64,000 nucleotides of DNA from Colwellia sp. BRX10-3 (GTDB lineage: Bacteria > Pseudomonadota > Gammaproteobacteria > Enterobacterales > Alteromonadaceae), in assembly GCF_014077505.1 (NCBI RefSeq), contig NZ_JACGWA010000004.1:1-64000 (forward strand), in the 5' to 3' direction. Shown piece by piece: positions 46,752 to 56,566 of the stretch. Made by a program: the position numbers and the translations under genes. How positions within the stretch are numbered: the stretch's first letter is position 1; each line of letters begins with the position of its first letter. Under the pieces are notes generated by a model. That model worked only from the letters and a program-made list of their open reading frames with translations. It was not told the DNA's origin and made no database searches.

Positions 46752-47765
46752 ATGTTTTACTCAGCTATTCGTAAGGTGTTTTTTAAATTCGATCCAGAAG
46801 CAATTCATGAGTTGACGATTAAAGGTTTTAAAGCAACTGGCGCTACTCCGTTTAATATGCTTTATAAGCAAACTGTACCGAATAAACCTGTAGAAATTAT
46901 GGGTATAAAATTTCCTAATCCAGTGGGTTTAGCTGCAGGACTAGATAAAAATGGTGAGTGCATTAAAGCCTTTGAAGCCCTAGGCTTTGGCTTCATTGAA
47001 GTAGGTACAGTAACACCAAAACCTCAGCCAGGTAATGACAAACCCAGAATCTTTAGGTTACCGGAAGCTAACGCTATTATTAACCGCATGGGTTTTAATA
47101 ATAAAGGTGTTGATTATCTCGTAGATCAAGTAATAAAAGCTAAGTACAGCGGCGTTTTGGGCATAAACATAGGTAAAAATAAAGATACGCCAGATGAAAA
47201 TGCAAAAGATGATTATATTCATTGCATGCGAAAGGTTTATGACTACGCCACTTATATTACGGTAAATATATCATCACCTAACACACCTGGTTTGCGCTCA
47301 TTACAATATGGCGACGCGCTAGATGAATTGTTATCAGCATTAAAAACTGAACAAACAGCATTAGCAGAGAAACACGGCAAGTACGTACCTGTTGCGGTAA
47401 AAATAGCCCCAGATTTAAACCCAGAAGAAGTAAAGTCTATTGCAGAATGTTTAATTGCCAATAATATTGACGGTGTTATTGCCACTAATACCACTTTAGC
47501 CCGCGATAAGGTGTCACATTTACCCTTTGGTAATGAACAGGGTGGATTAAGTGGCGCACCGGTTAAAGATAAAAGTACCGAAGTTATCAAATTACTTGCC
47601 ATCGCGCTTGATAATAAACTACCTATTATTGGTGTCGGTGGTATTGCTTCAGGTGCTGATGCCCAAGAAAAAATAGATGCAGGTGCAAAGCTAATACAAG
47701 TTTATACTGGTTTTATTTACCAAGGTCCGCAATTGATTAAAGAAATTGTTCAAACACTAAAATAA
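46752..47765 (+). CDS. pyrD: Dihydroorotate dehydrogenase (quinone), class 2
   Basis: PyrD oxidises dihydroorotate to orotate in pyrimidine synthesis, passing electrons to quinone at the inner membrane. The 337-residue protein has the class 2 N-terminal amphipathic helix ([21 protein letters not shown]). [13 protein letters not shown], the active-site [14 protein letters not shown] with the catalytic serine, [16 protein letters not shown] and [13 protein letters not shown] complete the pattern. AAGAGGTG precedes the ATG. Confidence 0.97.
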   Translation: MFYSAIRKVFFKFDPEAIHELTIKGFKATGATPFNMLYKQTVPNKPVEIMGIKFPNPVGLAAGLDKNGECIKAFEALGFGFIEVGTVTPKPQPGNDKPRIFRLPEANAIINRMGFNNKGVDYLVDQVIKAKYSGVLGINIGKNKDTPDENAKDDYIHCMRKVYDYATYITVNISSPNTPGLRSLQYGDALDELLSALKTEQTALAEKHGKYVPVAVKIAPDLNPEEVKSIAECLIANNIDGVIATNTTLARDKVSHLPFGNEQGGLSGAPVKDKSTEVIKLLAIALDNKLPIIGVGGIASGADAQEKIDAGAKLIQVYTGFIYQGPQLIKEIVQTLK

Positions 47766-47806
47766 ATCCGTAGTGAGTTATTTGCGGCTTAATAACTGTG
47801 AGAGAT

Positions 47807-47845
47807 AAAAAAGGTCATCAACTATATCAGTTGATGACCTTTTTA
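47807..47845. terminator. Bidirectional intrinsic terminator between pyrD and the convergent coiled-coil gene
   Basis: AAAAAAGGTCATCAAC and its complement flank TATATCA. A- and T-tracts on both sides allow it to end transcripts from either strand. Confidence 0.88.
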
Positions 47846-47893
47846 TTATTGATGGATATAATTATTAATAACCAATGAAAGCTGAATAGCCGA

Positions 47894-48628
47894 TTAAGAC
47901 TTGCTAGCTAATATAGCTTCTAAACGCTCCATTCGTTCTAGTAGTAACTGTAAGCTGGTATCAAATTCGTTGACCGTAGTCGCGGTAAACATTTGCTGTT
48001 TATCACGGCTTTTAGCATTGGCATCTAAAGTATTGAACTGAGACGATAATTTTTTTAGTTCGTCTTTTAAGCTGCTGGCCGCAATCATTTGTTCAGAAAT
48101 AGCGTTTATTGAAAACTCTGTCGCGGTAATCTTATCTTTTAAATCACTAAGTGTGTCAGTATTTTTATCCTGCTGTTGCACCATTTTCATACTTTGTGAG
48201 TTTAATTCTTTAATTTCTTTTTGATTTTTTCGCCAAGCTGATGCCCATAGTTTATCCATTTCAGATAAGAGTAATTCTGTTTTCTCGCTTATGGACTCTA
48301 ATTTAATCTTTAAAGCTATTGTAGACTCTCCCATTTCTTCACCGGTAGCTGAGAGCTGGTTTTCTAGCAGTTGAATCCGCCCTGAACTCGATTCTAGTAG
48401 CTGTTCTACGTTAAGATGTTGTTGATAAAAATACCAACCCGAGCCAGCTAGAGCGACGTAAGGCATCAACATGAATAATGTTTGCGCCAAAGTAGATGAC
48501 TTATTATCCTTAGCCGTTATCCGAGAATTATCGGATTTTTTTACTTTAGGAGCGGGATCACGAGCTACCTTAACTTGATCTTGATCGATAGCAATTGTTG
48601 GAAATTCTGGTTCTACACGATTTGACAA
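47894..48628 (-). CDS. Membrane-anchored coiled-coil protein of unknown function
   Basis: The 244-residue product has a basic and acidic N-terminal cytoplasmic segment (1-48), one membrane helix (about 49-66, TLFMLMPYVALAGSGWYFY) and a long heptad-rich coiled coil (about 72-244) placed outside the inner membrane. The start is TTG at 48626-48628, supported by AGGA eight bases upstream; no ATG fits the frame nearby. I do not recognise a family. It is convergent with pyrD and has no obvious operon partner. Confidence 0.75.
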   Translation of the reverse strand: MSNRVEPEFPTIAIDQDQVKVARDPAPKVKKSDNSRITAKDNKSSTLAQTLFMLMPYVALAGSGWYFYQQHLNVEQLLESSSGRIQLLENQLSATGEEMGESTIALKIKLESISEKTELLLSEMDKLWASAWRKNQKEIKELNSQSMKMVQQQDKNTDTLSDLKDKITATEFSINAISEQMIAASSLKDELKKLSSQFNTLDANAKSRDKQQMFTATTVNEFDTSLQLLLERMERLEAILASKS

Positions 48629-48961
48629 GAGAGCATCCTACTAACAATGGCTATAACACCAATTGAATTAATGAATTTATTATTTGGAATAATACCAAGT
48701 TGATTAATTATCCGCTTATTTTTAATGCTAATAAATAAAAATTACAAGATAATAAAATTTAAAAAGCGAATAATTACTTACTAAATTATATGCTTTGTAT
48801 TTATCGATTTATCATCATGAAAAAGTAGCACATCTAACTAATCTCATTGGTATCATAGCAAGTTGCGAAGAACTTTATAATATTTAGTATATTTGTACAA
48901 AAAAACCGGCATATTAGCCGGTTTTTCATCTTGAAGTATAAGGTGTCTTAATTAGTCAGTA
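48629..48961. other. Intergenic region between the coiled-coil gene and asnB
   Basis: About 330 AT-rich bases hold only the asnB terminator at 48901-48926. Both neighbours are on the minus strand. I see no further gene, and promoter assignment for the coiled-coil gene is unclear. Confidence 0.45.
48901..48926 (-). terminator. Intrinsic terminator of asnB
   Basis: AAAAACCGGC and its perfect complement flank ATATTA, giving a T-tract on either strand. It lies 36 bases past the asnB stop. Confidence 0.88.
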
Positions 48962-50626
48962 TTAGTAACTATCATTATGAACACTTTGCACTGCTCGACC
49001 AGAAGGATCCGCCATGTTAGCGAAACTTTCATCCCAGGCTAACGCTTCTGGTGTACTACAAGCTACTGACTTACCGCCAGGAACACATTCTGCCGCAGAT
49101 GCGAGAGGAAAGTGCTCTTCGAAAATAGTACGGTAGAAGTAAGCTTCTTTAGTGTCGGGTGTATTAACTGGAAACTTAAATTCAGCGCTTGCTAGTTGTT
49201 GGTCGCTTACTTGAGCTTCAACATGCTGTTTTAAACCGTCAATCCATGAGTAACCAACCCCATCAGAAAACTGCTCTTTTTGACGCCATAAAATTTCTTT
49301 TGGTAAGTAACCTTCAAAAGATGAACGTAAAATAGCTTTTTCCATTTTACCGTTGCCACACATTTTGTCTTCAGGATTAATGCGCATGGCAACATCCATA
49401 AAGTTTTTATCCAAGAAGGGTACTCGTGCTTCAATACCCCATGCTGACATAGATTTGTTAGCACGCAGGCAATCAAACATGTGTAATTTATCAAGTTTGC
49501 GTAATAACTCGTTATGAAACTCTTCAGCATTTGGTGCTTTGTGGAAATATAAATAACCACCGAATATTTCATCAGCACCTTCACCAGAAAGTACCATTTT
49601 AATACCCATGGCTTTTATTTTTCTTGCCATTAAATACATAGGCGTAGAGGCACGAATAGTGGTTACATCGTAAGTTTCTAGGTGATATATCACTTCTTTG
49701 AGTGCATCGATGCCTTCTTGCTCGGTGAATATAACACTGTGATGAATTGTACCTATGCTGTCGGCAACTGTTTTTGCTGCAATTAAATCTGGCGAGCCCG
49801 CTAAGCCACAGGCAAAAGAATGCACTTTAGGCCACCATGCTTCAGACAAGTCGTTTTCTTCGATTCGCCTAGCGGCAAATTTTTGCGTAATAGCAGAGAT
49901 TAACGAAGAGTCTAAACCGCCCGACAGTAATACGCCGTAGGGAACATCAGTCATTAAATGGCTTTTAACTGAATCTTCTAATGCTTCGCGTATTTTTTCT
50001 TTACTGGTATTGTTATCTTTTATTGCCGAGTACTTTTGCCAGTTGCGTTGGTAATATTTTTCAACTTTACCAACTCTGCTATCTAAAATATGACCAGGAG
50101 GAAACTCTGCTACCGTTTTACAAATAGGCATTAACGCTTTCATTTCTGAGGCTACATAAAAGTTACCTTCAGCGTCATAACCAGTGTAAAGTGGAATAAT
50201 GCCCATGTGATCACGAGCAATTAAATAGCTATTGTCTACCTCGTTGTATAAACAAAAGGCGAACATGCCTTGGAGTTTATCGACAAAATCGCTACCAAAT
50301 TTTTCAAACATTGGAATGATAATTTCACAATCAGAAGCGGTTTGAAAAGCATAATCAGGTGTATGCTGGTTGGCCAAAACTTTATGGTTATAAATTTCAC
50401 CATTAACAGCTAAAACCTTTGTTTTGTCTGTATTATATAATGGTTGAGCGCCATTTTCAGTATCGACAATCGACAAACGTTCATGAACTAAAATTGCATG
50501 GTCGTTGTTGTAGATACCAGACCAATCTGGACCACGATGACGAAGTAAGCGAGAATATTCTAAAGCTTTAGGACGAAGTGCGTCTGCACCCGTTTTAATA
50601 TCTAATATACAAAATATCGAACACAT
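48962..50626 (-). CDS. asnB: Asparagine synthase B (glutamine-hydrolysing)
   Basis: AsnB makes asparagine from aspartate, glutamine and ATP. The N-terminal nucleophile Cys2 follows the initiator methionine (MCSIFCILD), and the glutaminase domain holds LRHRGPDWSG and ERLSIVD. The synthetase domain has the pyrophosphatase loop LLSGGLDSSL (about residue 235) and VLSGEGADEIFGGY. The 554-residue length equals the Escherichia coli enzyme. AGGGG lies 10 bases before the ATG. Confidence 0.97.
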   Translation of the reverse strand: MCSIFCILDIKTGADALRPKALEYSRLLRHRGPDWSGIYNNDHAILVHERLSIVDTENGAQPLYNTDKTKVLAVNGEIYNHKVLANQHTPDYAFQTASDCEIIIPMFEKFGSDFVDKLQGMFAFCLYNEVDNSYLIARDHMGIIPLYTGYDAEGNFYVASEMKALMPICKTVAEFPPGHILDSRVGKVEKYYQRNWQKYSAIKDNNTSKEKIREALEDSVKSHLMTDVPYGVLLSGGLDSSLISAITQKFAARRIEENDLSEAWWPKVHSFACGLAGSPDLIAAKTVADSIGTIHHSVIFTEQEGIDALKEVIYHLETYDVTTIRASTPMYLMARKIKAMGIKMVLSGEGADEIFGGYLYFHKAPNAEEFHNELLRKLDKLHMFDCLRANKSMSAWGIEARVPFLDKNFMDVAMRINPEDKMCGNGKMEKAILRSSFEGYLPKEILWRQKEQFSDGVGYSWIDGLKQHVEAQVSDQQLASAEFKFPVNTPDTKEAYFYRTIFEEHFPLASAAECVPGGKSVACSTPEALAWDESFANMADPSGRAVQSVHNDSY

Positions 50627-50983
50627 TGAAGTGCTACCCCTTTATATTTATTAATGACAAATTATGTGGTTAATACGCTTCAGTATGTTTACTGAAATGT
50701 ACGATGCGGTAATATCTCGAGATAAGCATGATAATGTTTACAGAAAATATATCGCTCAGCAGTAATGCTGTTGTGACACTTTGACAGTATTTGATAATAA
50801 ATCAATAGTATTTTTACTCTAATTTGATAAATGCGCATAATCACAGTTTTAAGTGCGATAATAATCGCTAGTTTTAAAAAAACAGATACATTAGTATATC
50901 AATGAATGAAAATACTATATCAATGATAAGAAAAGAAAAAGTTTGTTGTTTGAATTAAACTTAATCATAAGTAAGAGCTATCA
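50627..50983. other. Divergent intergenic region between asnB and the C15-like gene
   Basis: About 360 bases separate the two starts. On the plus strand TTGACA (50781-50786), 17 bases and AATAGT (50804-50809) form a possible promoter for the downstream gene with a 170-base leader. I could not place the asnB promoter. Confidence 0.45.
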
Positions 50984-52174
50984 ATGTTAAAAATTGTAAA
51001 TAAAATAAAAATAAAGACTTGTGTCGTCGCAATATCACTCGGCTTAAGTTTATGCGCGAATAGTGCCGTAATTAACCACGTTGAATTAACTGTTGAAGAA
51101 TTGCGTATTGATAAAGCACTTAAATCATTGCCAAATGTTGCGTTTAGATTATCAGCACGTGTTGATGATTTTGCTAGTCAGCTAAATAAAGCGACTAACT
51201 ATACGGTATTAACCCAATTAGTTATTCGACATGGCAAAGGCTTATGGTTAGATCAGAAAAAATCATTTAATCAATTGAATGACTTTGACGACAGACCTTT
51301 GTATTGGGCGCGCTTACAAATGAGCAAAGCGTTGCGCACTGCAAAAGCGTTTGGCGAATTATTTCCTAATCAGCAACGTAAATTGTTATGGACCTTTGAG
51401 TTGTTATCGCGTGGTCAAAAGGATGTAAAGTTTGATAAAAAAGCAGATAAAAAAATATTACTGACAGGTTTTGATCCCTTTTTTCTTGACCGTCATATCG
51501 ACCAAAGTAACCCTTCAGGGGTTGTGGCACTATCTTTGGATGATTTAGTGGTAAGCATTGAAGGGCAGACCGCCGAAATTGAGGTGTTGATTGTACCCGT
51601 GCGATTTGCCGATTTTGATCAAGGCATGATTGAAGAGTTATTAGCTCCTTATATCCAAAATAAATCGGTTGATATGGTACTAACTATCAGTATGGGAAGA
51701 GAAAACTTCGATTTAGAACGTTTTCCTGCATTAAGACGCAGTGCTAATGCCCCTGATAATCTTAATGTGTTAACCGGCGCGACGAAAAATAATCCAATAG
51801 TGCCTAAGTTAAATAACTCTGCGTTGCAAGGGCCTGAATTTGTTGAGTTTAGCTTACCTATATCATCAATGTTAAAGGGGGCAGGAAAATATCAGGTTAA
51901 CGATAATCGAACAATATCGACTTTATCTGGTGGTACATTCAATGGCAAAGCACTTTCCGATATAGTAAAACAAACTTCGGTAAGCGGATCTGGTGGTGGA
52001 TATCTTTCAAACGAGATCTCATATCGCAGCATATTATTGCGAGACCAATATAATTTAACGTTACCGGTAGGCCATATTCATACTCCGAAAATTAAAGCCT
52101 TTGACCAACAAGCGCTCATGAATATTGTTAATCAAGCGAAAAGTATTATTACCCAAGGTGTTGCAGATTTATAA
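50984..52174 (+). CDS. Exported pyroglutamyl-peptidase (C15)-like protein with Ser in place of the catalytic Cys
   Basis: The 396-residue protein has a signal peptide (about 1-28), an N-terminal region of about 125 residues without a recognised domain, and a C15-like domain (about 155-396). In this domain KILLTGFDPF and NPSG match the start of pyrrolidone-carboxylate peptidases. SMGRENFDLERFP has Glu245 where the family has its catalytic Glu, and PVGHIHTP has His366 where the catalytic His sits. The block that should read GTYVCN is GGYLSN, giving Ser342 where the nucleophilic Cys is expected. It may be a serine variant or a non-catalytic homologue. AAGAG precedes the ATG. Confidence 0.72.
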   Translation: MLKIVNKIKIKTCVVAISLGLSLCANSAVINHVELTVEELRIDKALKSLPNVAFRLSARVDDFASQLNKATNYTVLTQLVIRHGKGLWLDQKKSFNQLNDFDDRPLYWARLQMSKALRTAKAFGELFPNQQRKLLWTFELLSRGQKDVKFDKKADKKILLTGFDPFFLDRHIDQSNPSGVVALSLDDLVVSIEGQTAEIEVLIVPVRFADFDQGMIEELLAPYIQNKSVDMVLTISMGRENFDLERFPALRRSANAPDNLNVLTGATKNNPIVPKLNNSALQGPEFVEFSLPISSMLKGAGKYQVNDNRTISTLSGGTFNGKALSDIVKQTSVSGSGGGYLSNEISYRSILLRDQYNLTLPVGHIHTPKIKAFDQQALMNIVNQAKSIITQGVADL

Positions 52175-52258
52175 CGATTGACTTTATAAGCTTTAACAAT
52201 AAAAGAACCCGTTAAAAACAGAGTCGAAAAGCTCACCAATGCTTTATTTCAACACAAA

Positions 52259-52286
52259 AAAACGCTAACTAAGTTAGCGTTTTTTA
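52259..52286 (+). terminator. Intrinsic terminator after the C15-like gene
   Basis: AACGCTAACT pairs with AGTTAGCGTT around a single base centre and is flanked by A- and T-tracts, so it may also act on minus-strand transcripts from mltD. Confidence 0.85.
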
Positions 52287-52387
52287 TGTCCTACTTTGTT
52301 ACTAATAATGGCTAGTTAAAGCTTGTAAACTCATGGTTTTCAGCTAAATATGCTTACTGTCATCATAATAATATTAGTAATAGCGTG

Positions 52388-54040
52388 CTAAATATTATTA
52401 GTGACATCAACCGATAGTTTTAACATTTGTCCTGGTTGTAAGTATTTATTACGATTCAGACTATTCCAAAGTTCTATATCTTTAATCTTCACATTAAACT
52501 TGTCGGCTATACGGGCAAAAGAATCACCTTTTCGTACACGATAATGAATGTTGCGCATTATCGCTTTCTCGCTTGGAGTCATGGTATTTAAAGTAAGTTT
52601 CTTAACCGCTGTTTTTTGCCAAATAACCAGTTTTTGACCGGGTTTAATGGTGTCTCTAGGCGCCATGGCGTTCCATTTTGCAATGCTACGAGTAGAAACA
52701 TTGTAAGCGCGACTGATGTCCCATAAGGTGTCGCCAGATTTAACAATATGAATACGTTTTTCACCCGCCAGTACTTTACTTTGTGTTTTGGCTAAACGTT
52801 GGTTTTGTGACAGTAGATAACTGTCTAATGACGCAGTAGCAACAGGAATTAATAAAAATTTACCTGCTCTTATCTGACCACCTTTAATGTTATTAACTTG
52901 TTCTATTAACGCTATTTCAGTATTAAATTTTTGCGCTATTTCACCTAAATTATCACCGTTTTTAATTTTGTAGCGTTGCCAAGCTAAACGATCTTTTTTG
53001 CTTAATTTTGCAAGACCTTGTTTAAATGTATCTATTTTATGGTTGGGCAGTAATAAATAGTGTGGGCCGTCTGGATCGGTCGCCCAACGATTAAACCCTG
53101 GGTTGAGCCGCTGTAACTCGATTAAGCTCAAGTCTGCCAATTGCGCTGCTTTTGCTAAATCAAGTTGTGAACCAATATCGACTTGACTGATCACCGAGCT
53201 ATTTTCAATTTCGTGCAATTTAATTTTAAACTCATCGCTACGTCTAACTATGTCAGCTAACGCTAATAATTTAGGCACATAAGCACGGGTTTCTTTCGGT
53301 AAATCTAAAGACCAAAAGTCGGTAGGTAGATTTTTCTTTTTATTACTTCTAACCGCACGTCTTACTCGTCCTTCACCTGAATTGTAAGCAGCAAGTGCTA
53401 GCATCCAATCTCCATCGAAAAACTTGTTTAAGTATTTTAAATACTTAATAGCACCTTCAGTTGAGGCAACAATGTCACGACGTCCGTCGTACCACCAATT
53501 TTGCTTCATCCCAAAGCGTTTTCCTGTGCCGGGGACAAATTGCCACATACCTGAAGCGCGACCATGTGAGTAAGCAAAGGGATCAAAAGCGCTTTCAACA
53601 ATGGGTAATAAGGCAATTTCAACTGGCATATCGGCAGCTTCTAGAGCTTCAACGATATAAAACAAAAAGGGCTCTGCACGTTTCGCTACGCGGTCTAGGT
53701 AGGTAGGGTGCTTAACAAACCAATTACGTTGGCTAGTAACACGAGGGTTATCTGGTATTGAAAACTCGAGGTTGCTACGAATTCGTTGCCAAACATCATT
53801 CGACAAGTAACTTTCTTGTTCGTCATTGCCCAAATCTATATTACCGTCGGCAATGGGATGAATAACGTCAATAGCTTCATCAACTAGTAACGCTTGGTTA
53901 ATTTCTGTCGCTGATGCTACATCGATAAGTGTTTGAGTGTCTGAGTGTATTTCGAGATTATTCGACTCAGTTTGATTTAATATTGATTGGCAACCAGACA
54001 ACAGGAGAATGGTTGCTATAGATAATGTTATATACTTCAT
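52388..54040 (-). CDS. mltD: Membrane-bound lytic murein transglycosylase D
   Basis: MltD is an outer-membrane lipoprotein that cleaves peptidoglycan glycan strands. The start at 54038-54040 gives MKYITLSIATILLLSGC, a lipoprotein signal with the lipidated Cys17. The SLT domain has the catalytic Glu149 in PIVESAFDPFAYSHGRASG and YNSGEGRVRRA. Three LysM repeats follow (YKIKNGDNLGEIA, HIVKSGDTLWDIS, YRVRKGDSFARIA). An in-frame GTG 21 bases upstream would lengthen the n-region only. It sits next to gloB, as in Escherichia coli. Confidence 0.95.
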   Translation of the reverse strand: MKYITLSIATILLLSGCQSILNQTESNNLEIHSDTQTLIDVASATEINQALLVDEAIDVIHPIADGNIDLGNDEQESYLSNDVWQRIRSNLEFSIPDNPRVTSQRNWFVKHPTYLDRVAKRAEPFLFYIVEALEAADMPVEIALLPIVESAFDPFAYSHGRASGMWQFVPGTGKRFGMKQNWWYDGRRDIVASTEGAIKYLKYLNKFFDGDWMLALAAYNSGEGRVRRAVRSNKKKNLPTDFWSLDLPKETRAYVPKLLALADIVRRSDEFKIKLHEIENSSVISQVDIGSQLDLAKAAQLADLSLIELQRLNPGFNRWATDPDGPHYLLLPNHKIDTFKQGLAKLSKKDRLAWQRYKIKNGDNLGEIAQKFNTEIALIEQVNNIKGGQIRAGKFLLIPVATASLDSYLLSQNQRLAKTQSKVLAGEKRIHIVKSGDTLWDISRAYNVSTRSIAKWNAMAPRDTIKPGQKLVIWQKTAVKKLTLNTMTPSEKAIMRNIHYRVRKGDSFARIADKFNVKIKDIELWNSLNRNKYLQPGQMLKLSVDVTNNI

Positions 54041-54120
54041 GCAATGTCTATTTAAGTTCACTTAGCGTCAGTGTCACTTATTTAGGGCTGTTATTCAAGA
54101 TTTGCGAAATTAAAAGCGAC

Positions 54121-54930
54121 TTAGAAATTGTCTTTCCAAGCACGAATAATAGTAAAAGCTTTTAATTTATCATTTACAGTATCTTCACTATACTCACCAG
54201 CGCTTGTCATCAAACTAGCCTCATGGCAGCGTATAAACGGATTGATTTTCTTTTCAAGCATAATTGATGTTGGAATAGTCGCTATCCCTTGTTCGCGCTT
54301 TTGTAACACTTGATTATAATAATGAACTAACTCTGTATTACAGGGTTCAACAGTGAGGGCGAAGTTAAGGTTAGCTTGAGTGTATTCATGTGCGCAATAT
54401 ACGCGGGTGCACTCAGGTAATGCGCTAAGCTTTTCTAGTGATGATAGCATCTGGCTTGGGGTACCTTCGAAAAGTCTACCACAACCGCCTGAAAATAGAG
54501 TGTCGCCACAAAATAAGTTGTCTTGTGCTAAATAGGCAATATGGCCGCTAGTGTGACCAGGAAGATCAATAATAGAAAATTCCAAGTCTAAATCAGACAA
54601 TTTTACGGTATGGCTGTCATTTAGCGCAACGTCACAATGAGGAATGTTTTCACTTTCAGGGCCATAAATAGTCAACGGCCATTGCTTGTTTTTGCAGTAC
54701 TCGACGAGTTTGTTTATGCCACCAATATGATCTGCATGATGATGAGTGATCAAAATACTTGATAACTGCATTTGTTCTTGCTCAATAAACTCAATGCAAA
54801 CATTGGCGTCACCTGGGTCAACTAGGGCCATCTTTTGACCTAAGTTCGACGAAATTGCCCATATATAATTATCTGAAAAGGCCTTTATCATGGAAACTTT
54901 CATATTAGTTGTGCTTTGACTTTGCAGCAT
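54121..54930 (-). CDS. gloB: Hydroxyacylglutathione hydrolase (glyoxalase II)
   Basis: GloB hydrolyses S-lactoylglutathione to lactate and glutathione, completing methylglyoxal detoxification. The metallo-beta-lactamase signature THHHADHIGG gives metal ligands His63, His65, Asp67 and His68. LPGHTSGHIAY, FCGDTLFSGGCGRLFEGT and CAHEYTQANLNFA follow. A clear AGGAG six bases before the ATG at 54928-54930 supports this start over an ATG nine codons downstream. It is divergent from the methyltransferase gene. Confidence 0.95.
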   Translation of the reverse strand: MLQSQSTTNMKVSMIKAFSDNYIWAISSNLGQKMALVDPGDANVCIEFIEQEQMQLSSILITHHHADHIGGINKLVEYCKNKQWPLTIYGPESENIPHCDVALNDSHTVKLSDLDLEFSIIDLPGHTSGHIAYLAQDNLFCGDTLFSGGCGRLFEGTPSQMLSSLEKLSALPECTRVYCAHEYTQANLNFALTVEPCNTELVHYYNQVLQKREQGIATIPTSIMLEKKINPFIRCHEASLMTSAGEYSEDTVNDKLKAFTIIRAWKDNF

Positions 54931-54941
54931 GTGCGGCTCCT

Positions 54942-54968
54942 GAGTATACTGAAGCTATGATTATACTC
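54942..54968. promoter_or_regulatory. Inverted repeat in the gloB/methyltransferase divergent promoter region
   Basis: GAGTATA and TATACTC flank 13 bases in the 60-base gap between the two divergent starts. The TATACT elements could double as -10 boxes. A shared operator is possible but unproven. Confidence 0.35.
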
Positions 54969-54990
54969 ATTTTTTCTTTCGTTTAATATA

Positions 54991-55752
54991 ATGAAACCAG
55001 CACTCGCGTTTAGGCACCCTGATTATCCAAAATCTTGGCAGCATTTACCTAATGGTGACCTGATAGTTACCAATATAAATCAAGCACTAGCCGCTTGGTG
55101 GCCAAAATTCTTTGGTTATCATATGCTTAAAATTGGTGCTTTAAGTGGTGAAATCGATTGTGCAGACAGTCCAATTAAACATCAACTAACCTTAACCAAT
55201 GAGCTTAAAAGCGCTGATATTGTCGCTGAAATTGATGACTTACCCTTATTGGAACACAGTGTAGATGTTTGTGTGTTAGCGCATGCTTTGGAGTTTTCTT
55301 TAGATCCTCACCATGTTGTTCGCGAGGCTAACCGTGTGTTAATTCCAAACGGATATTTAGTGATCACAGGTTTTAATCCCTTTAGTTTAGTAGGCTTTAA
55401 TCAATTTATACCATACAGGCGCAACCAAACTCCTTGGAATGAAAGATTATTCTCACCTATGCGAGTTAAAGATTGGCTGCATTTGATGGGCTTTGAAATT
55501 CAACTAGATAAACGTTTATTGCATTCGTCGTTAGCAGGGCAATTAACTCAGGGAGCTTTTAGTTACCATTGGCATAATATAGCGGCACGCTATTTCCCAA
55601 GTTTAGGCTCTGTTTATGTGATTGTTGCGAAAAAGCGGGTATTGCCGCTAACGCCAATTAAAGCAAAGTGGCAACTTAGGCCACGTTTTGAACCGGTAAA
55701 AGTACCTACGATGAATTCATCAAACAAAACAATCAAAAAATTAAACAAGTAA
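54991..55752 (+). CDS. Class I SAM-dependent methyltransferase (YafS-like)
   Basis: The 253-residue protein has a methyltransferase fold: DDLPLLEHSVDVCVLAHALEF and HHVVREANRVLIPNGYLVITGFNPFS are the post-I and motif II/III regions. The glycine-rich motif I is weak (LKIGALSGE). Location next to gloB and general length match YafS of Escherichia coli. The substrate is unknown. A NIF3 gene follows 43 bases downstream, probably in the same transcript. Confidence 0.85.
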   Translation: MKPALAFRHPDYPKSWQHLPNGDLIVTNINQALAAWWPKFFGYHMLKIGALSGEIDCADSPIKHQLTLTNELKSADIVAEIDDLPLLEHSVDVCVLAHALEFSLDPHHVVREANRVLIPNGYLVITGFNPFSLVGFNQFIPYRRNQTPWNERLFSPMRVKDWLHLMGFEIQLDKRLLHSSLAGQLTQGAFSYHWHNIAARYFPSLGSVYVIVAKKRVLPLTPIKAKWQLRPRFEPVKVPTMNSSNKTIKKLNK

Positions 55753-55795
55753 TTGTAAAATATAACAACTAGATATTTAAGGTCAGAATTAACCA

Positions 55796-56554
55796 ATGCA
55801 ACTTCATGAATTCGAAAAATATTTAAACACCTTATTAAAGCCAGAACAAATTAAAGATTTTTGTCCGAATGGCTTACAAATTCAAGGGCGAGATAAGGTT
55901 CGCAAAGTAATCACGGGTGTAACAGCAACACAAGCCTTAATTGAACAAGCAATTGCGGAAAAAGCCGATGCGTTAGTTGTACATCATGGTTTTTTTTGGA
56001 AAAATGAAAGTTATGTGATCAGAGGCATGAAACATAAGCGCATTAAAGCTTTACTGGCAAATGATATCAGCTTATTTGCTTATCATTTACCTTTAGATAT
56101 TCATCCTACCTTAGGTAATAACGCACAATTAGCCAAGTTATTTTCGATCGATAAAGTTGCGCCATTAGAAGTAGGCAATGCATTAAGTGTGGCTGTTCGT
56201 GGTGAGTTTAGTACTGAACTTAGCCCACAAACGCTTGAGCAACGCATTAGTGAAAAACTCAATCGACCTTGCTTACACATAGCACCGCCATCAAATAAAG
56301 TGATTAAAACCGTTGCTTGGTGCAGTGGTGGTGGTCAAAGCTATATTGAATTAGCGGCTGAGCAGGGCATCGATGCTTTTATCAGTGGTGAAGTTTCTGA
56401 GCAAACCACTCATGTTGCACGAGAAATGGACATTCATTTTTATTGCGCTGGTCATCATGCCACCGAGCGCTATGGTGCTAAAGCATTAGCAGAACATTTT
56501 AATCAACACTTGCCAATAGAAGCTAAGTTTATTGATATTGATAACCCAGCATAA
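55796..56554 (+). CDS. NIF3-like dinuclear metal-centre protein (YbgI family)
   Basis: NIF3/DUF34 proteins bind two metal ions in a ring-shaped hexamer; YbgI is assigned to GTP cyclohydrolase I type 2-like activity in databases but its true role is unsettled. The 252-residue protein has DFCPNGLQIQG, VVHHGFFWK (metal histidines), YHLPLDIHPTLGNNAQLA and the C-terminal ISGEVSEQTTHVAREM with CAGHHATERYG. Confidence 0.92.
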   Translation: MQLHEFEKYLNTLLKPEQIKDFCPNGLQIQGRDKVRKVITGVTATQALIEQAIAEKADALVVHHGFFWKNESYVIRGMKHKRIKALLANDISLFAYHLPLDIHPTLGNNAQLAKLFSIDKVAPLEVGNALSVAVRGEFSTELSPQTLEQRISEKLNRPCLHIAPPSNKVIKTVAWCSGGGQSYIELAAEQGIDAFISGEVSEQTTHVAREMDIHFYCAGHHATERYGAKALAEHFNQHLPIEAKFIDIDNPA

Positions 56555-56566
56555 GTTCAGGATTAG

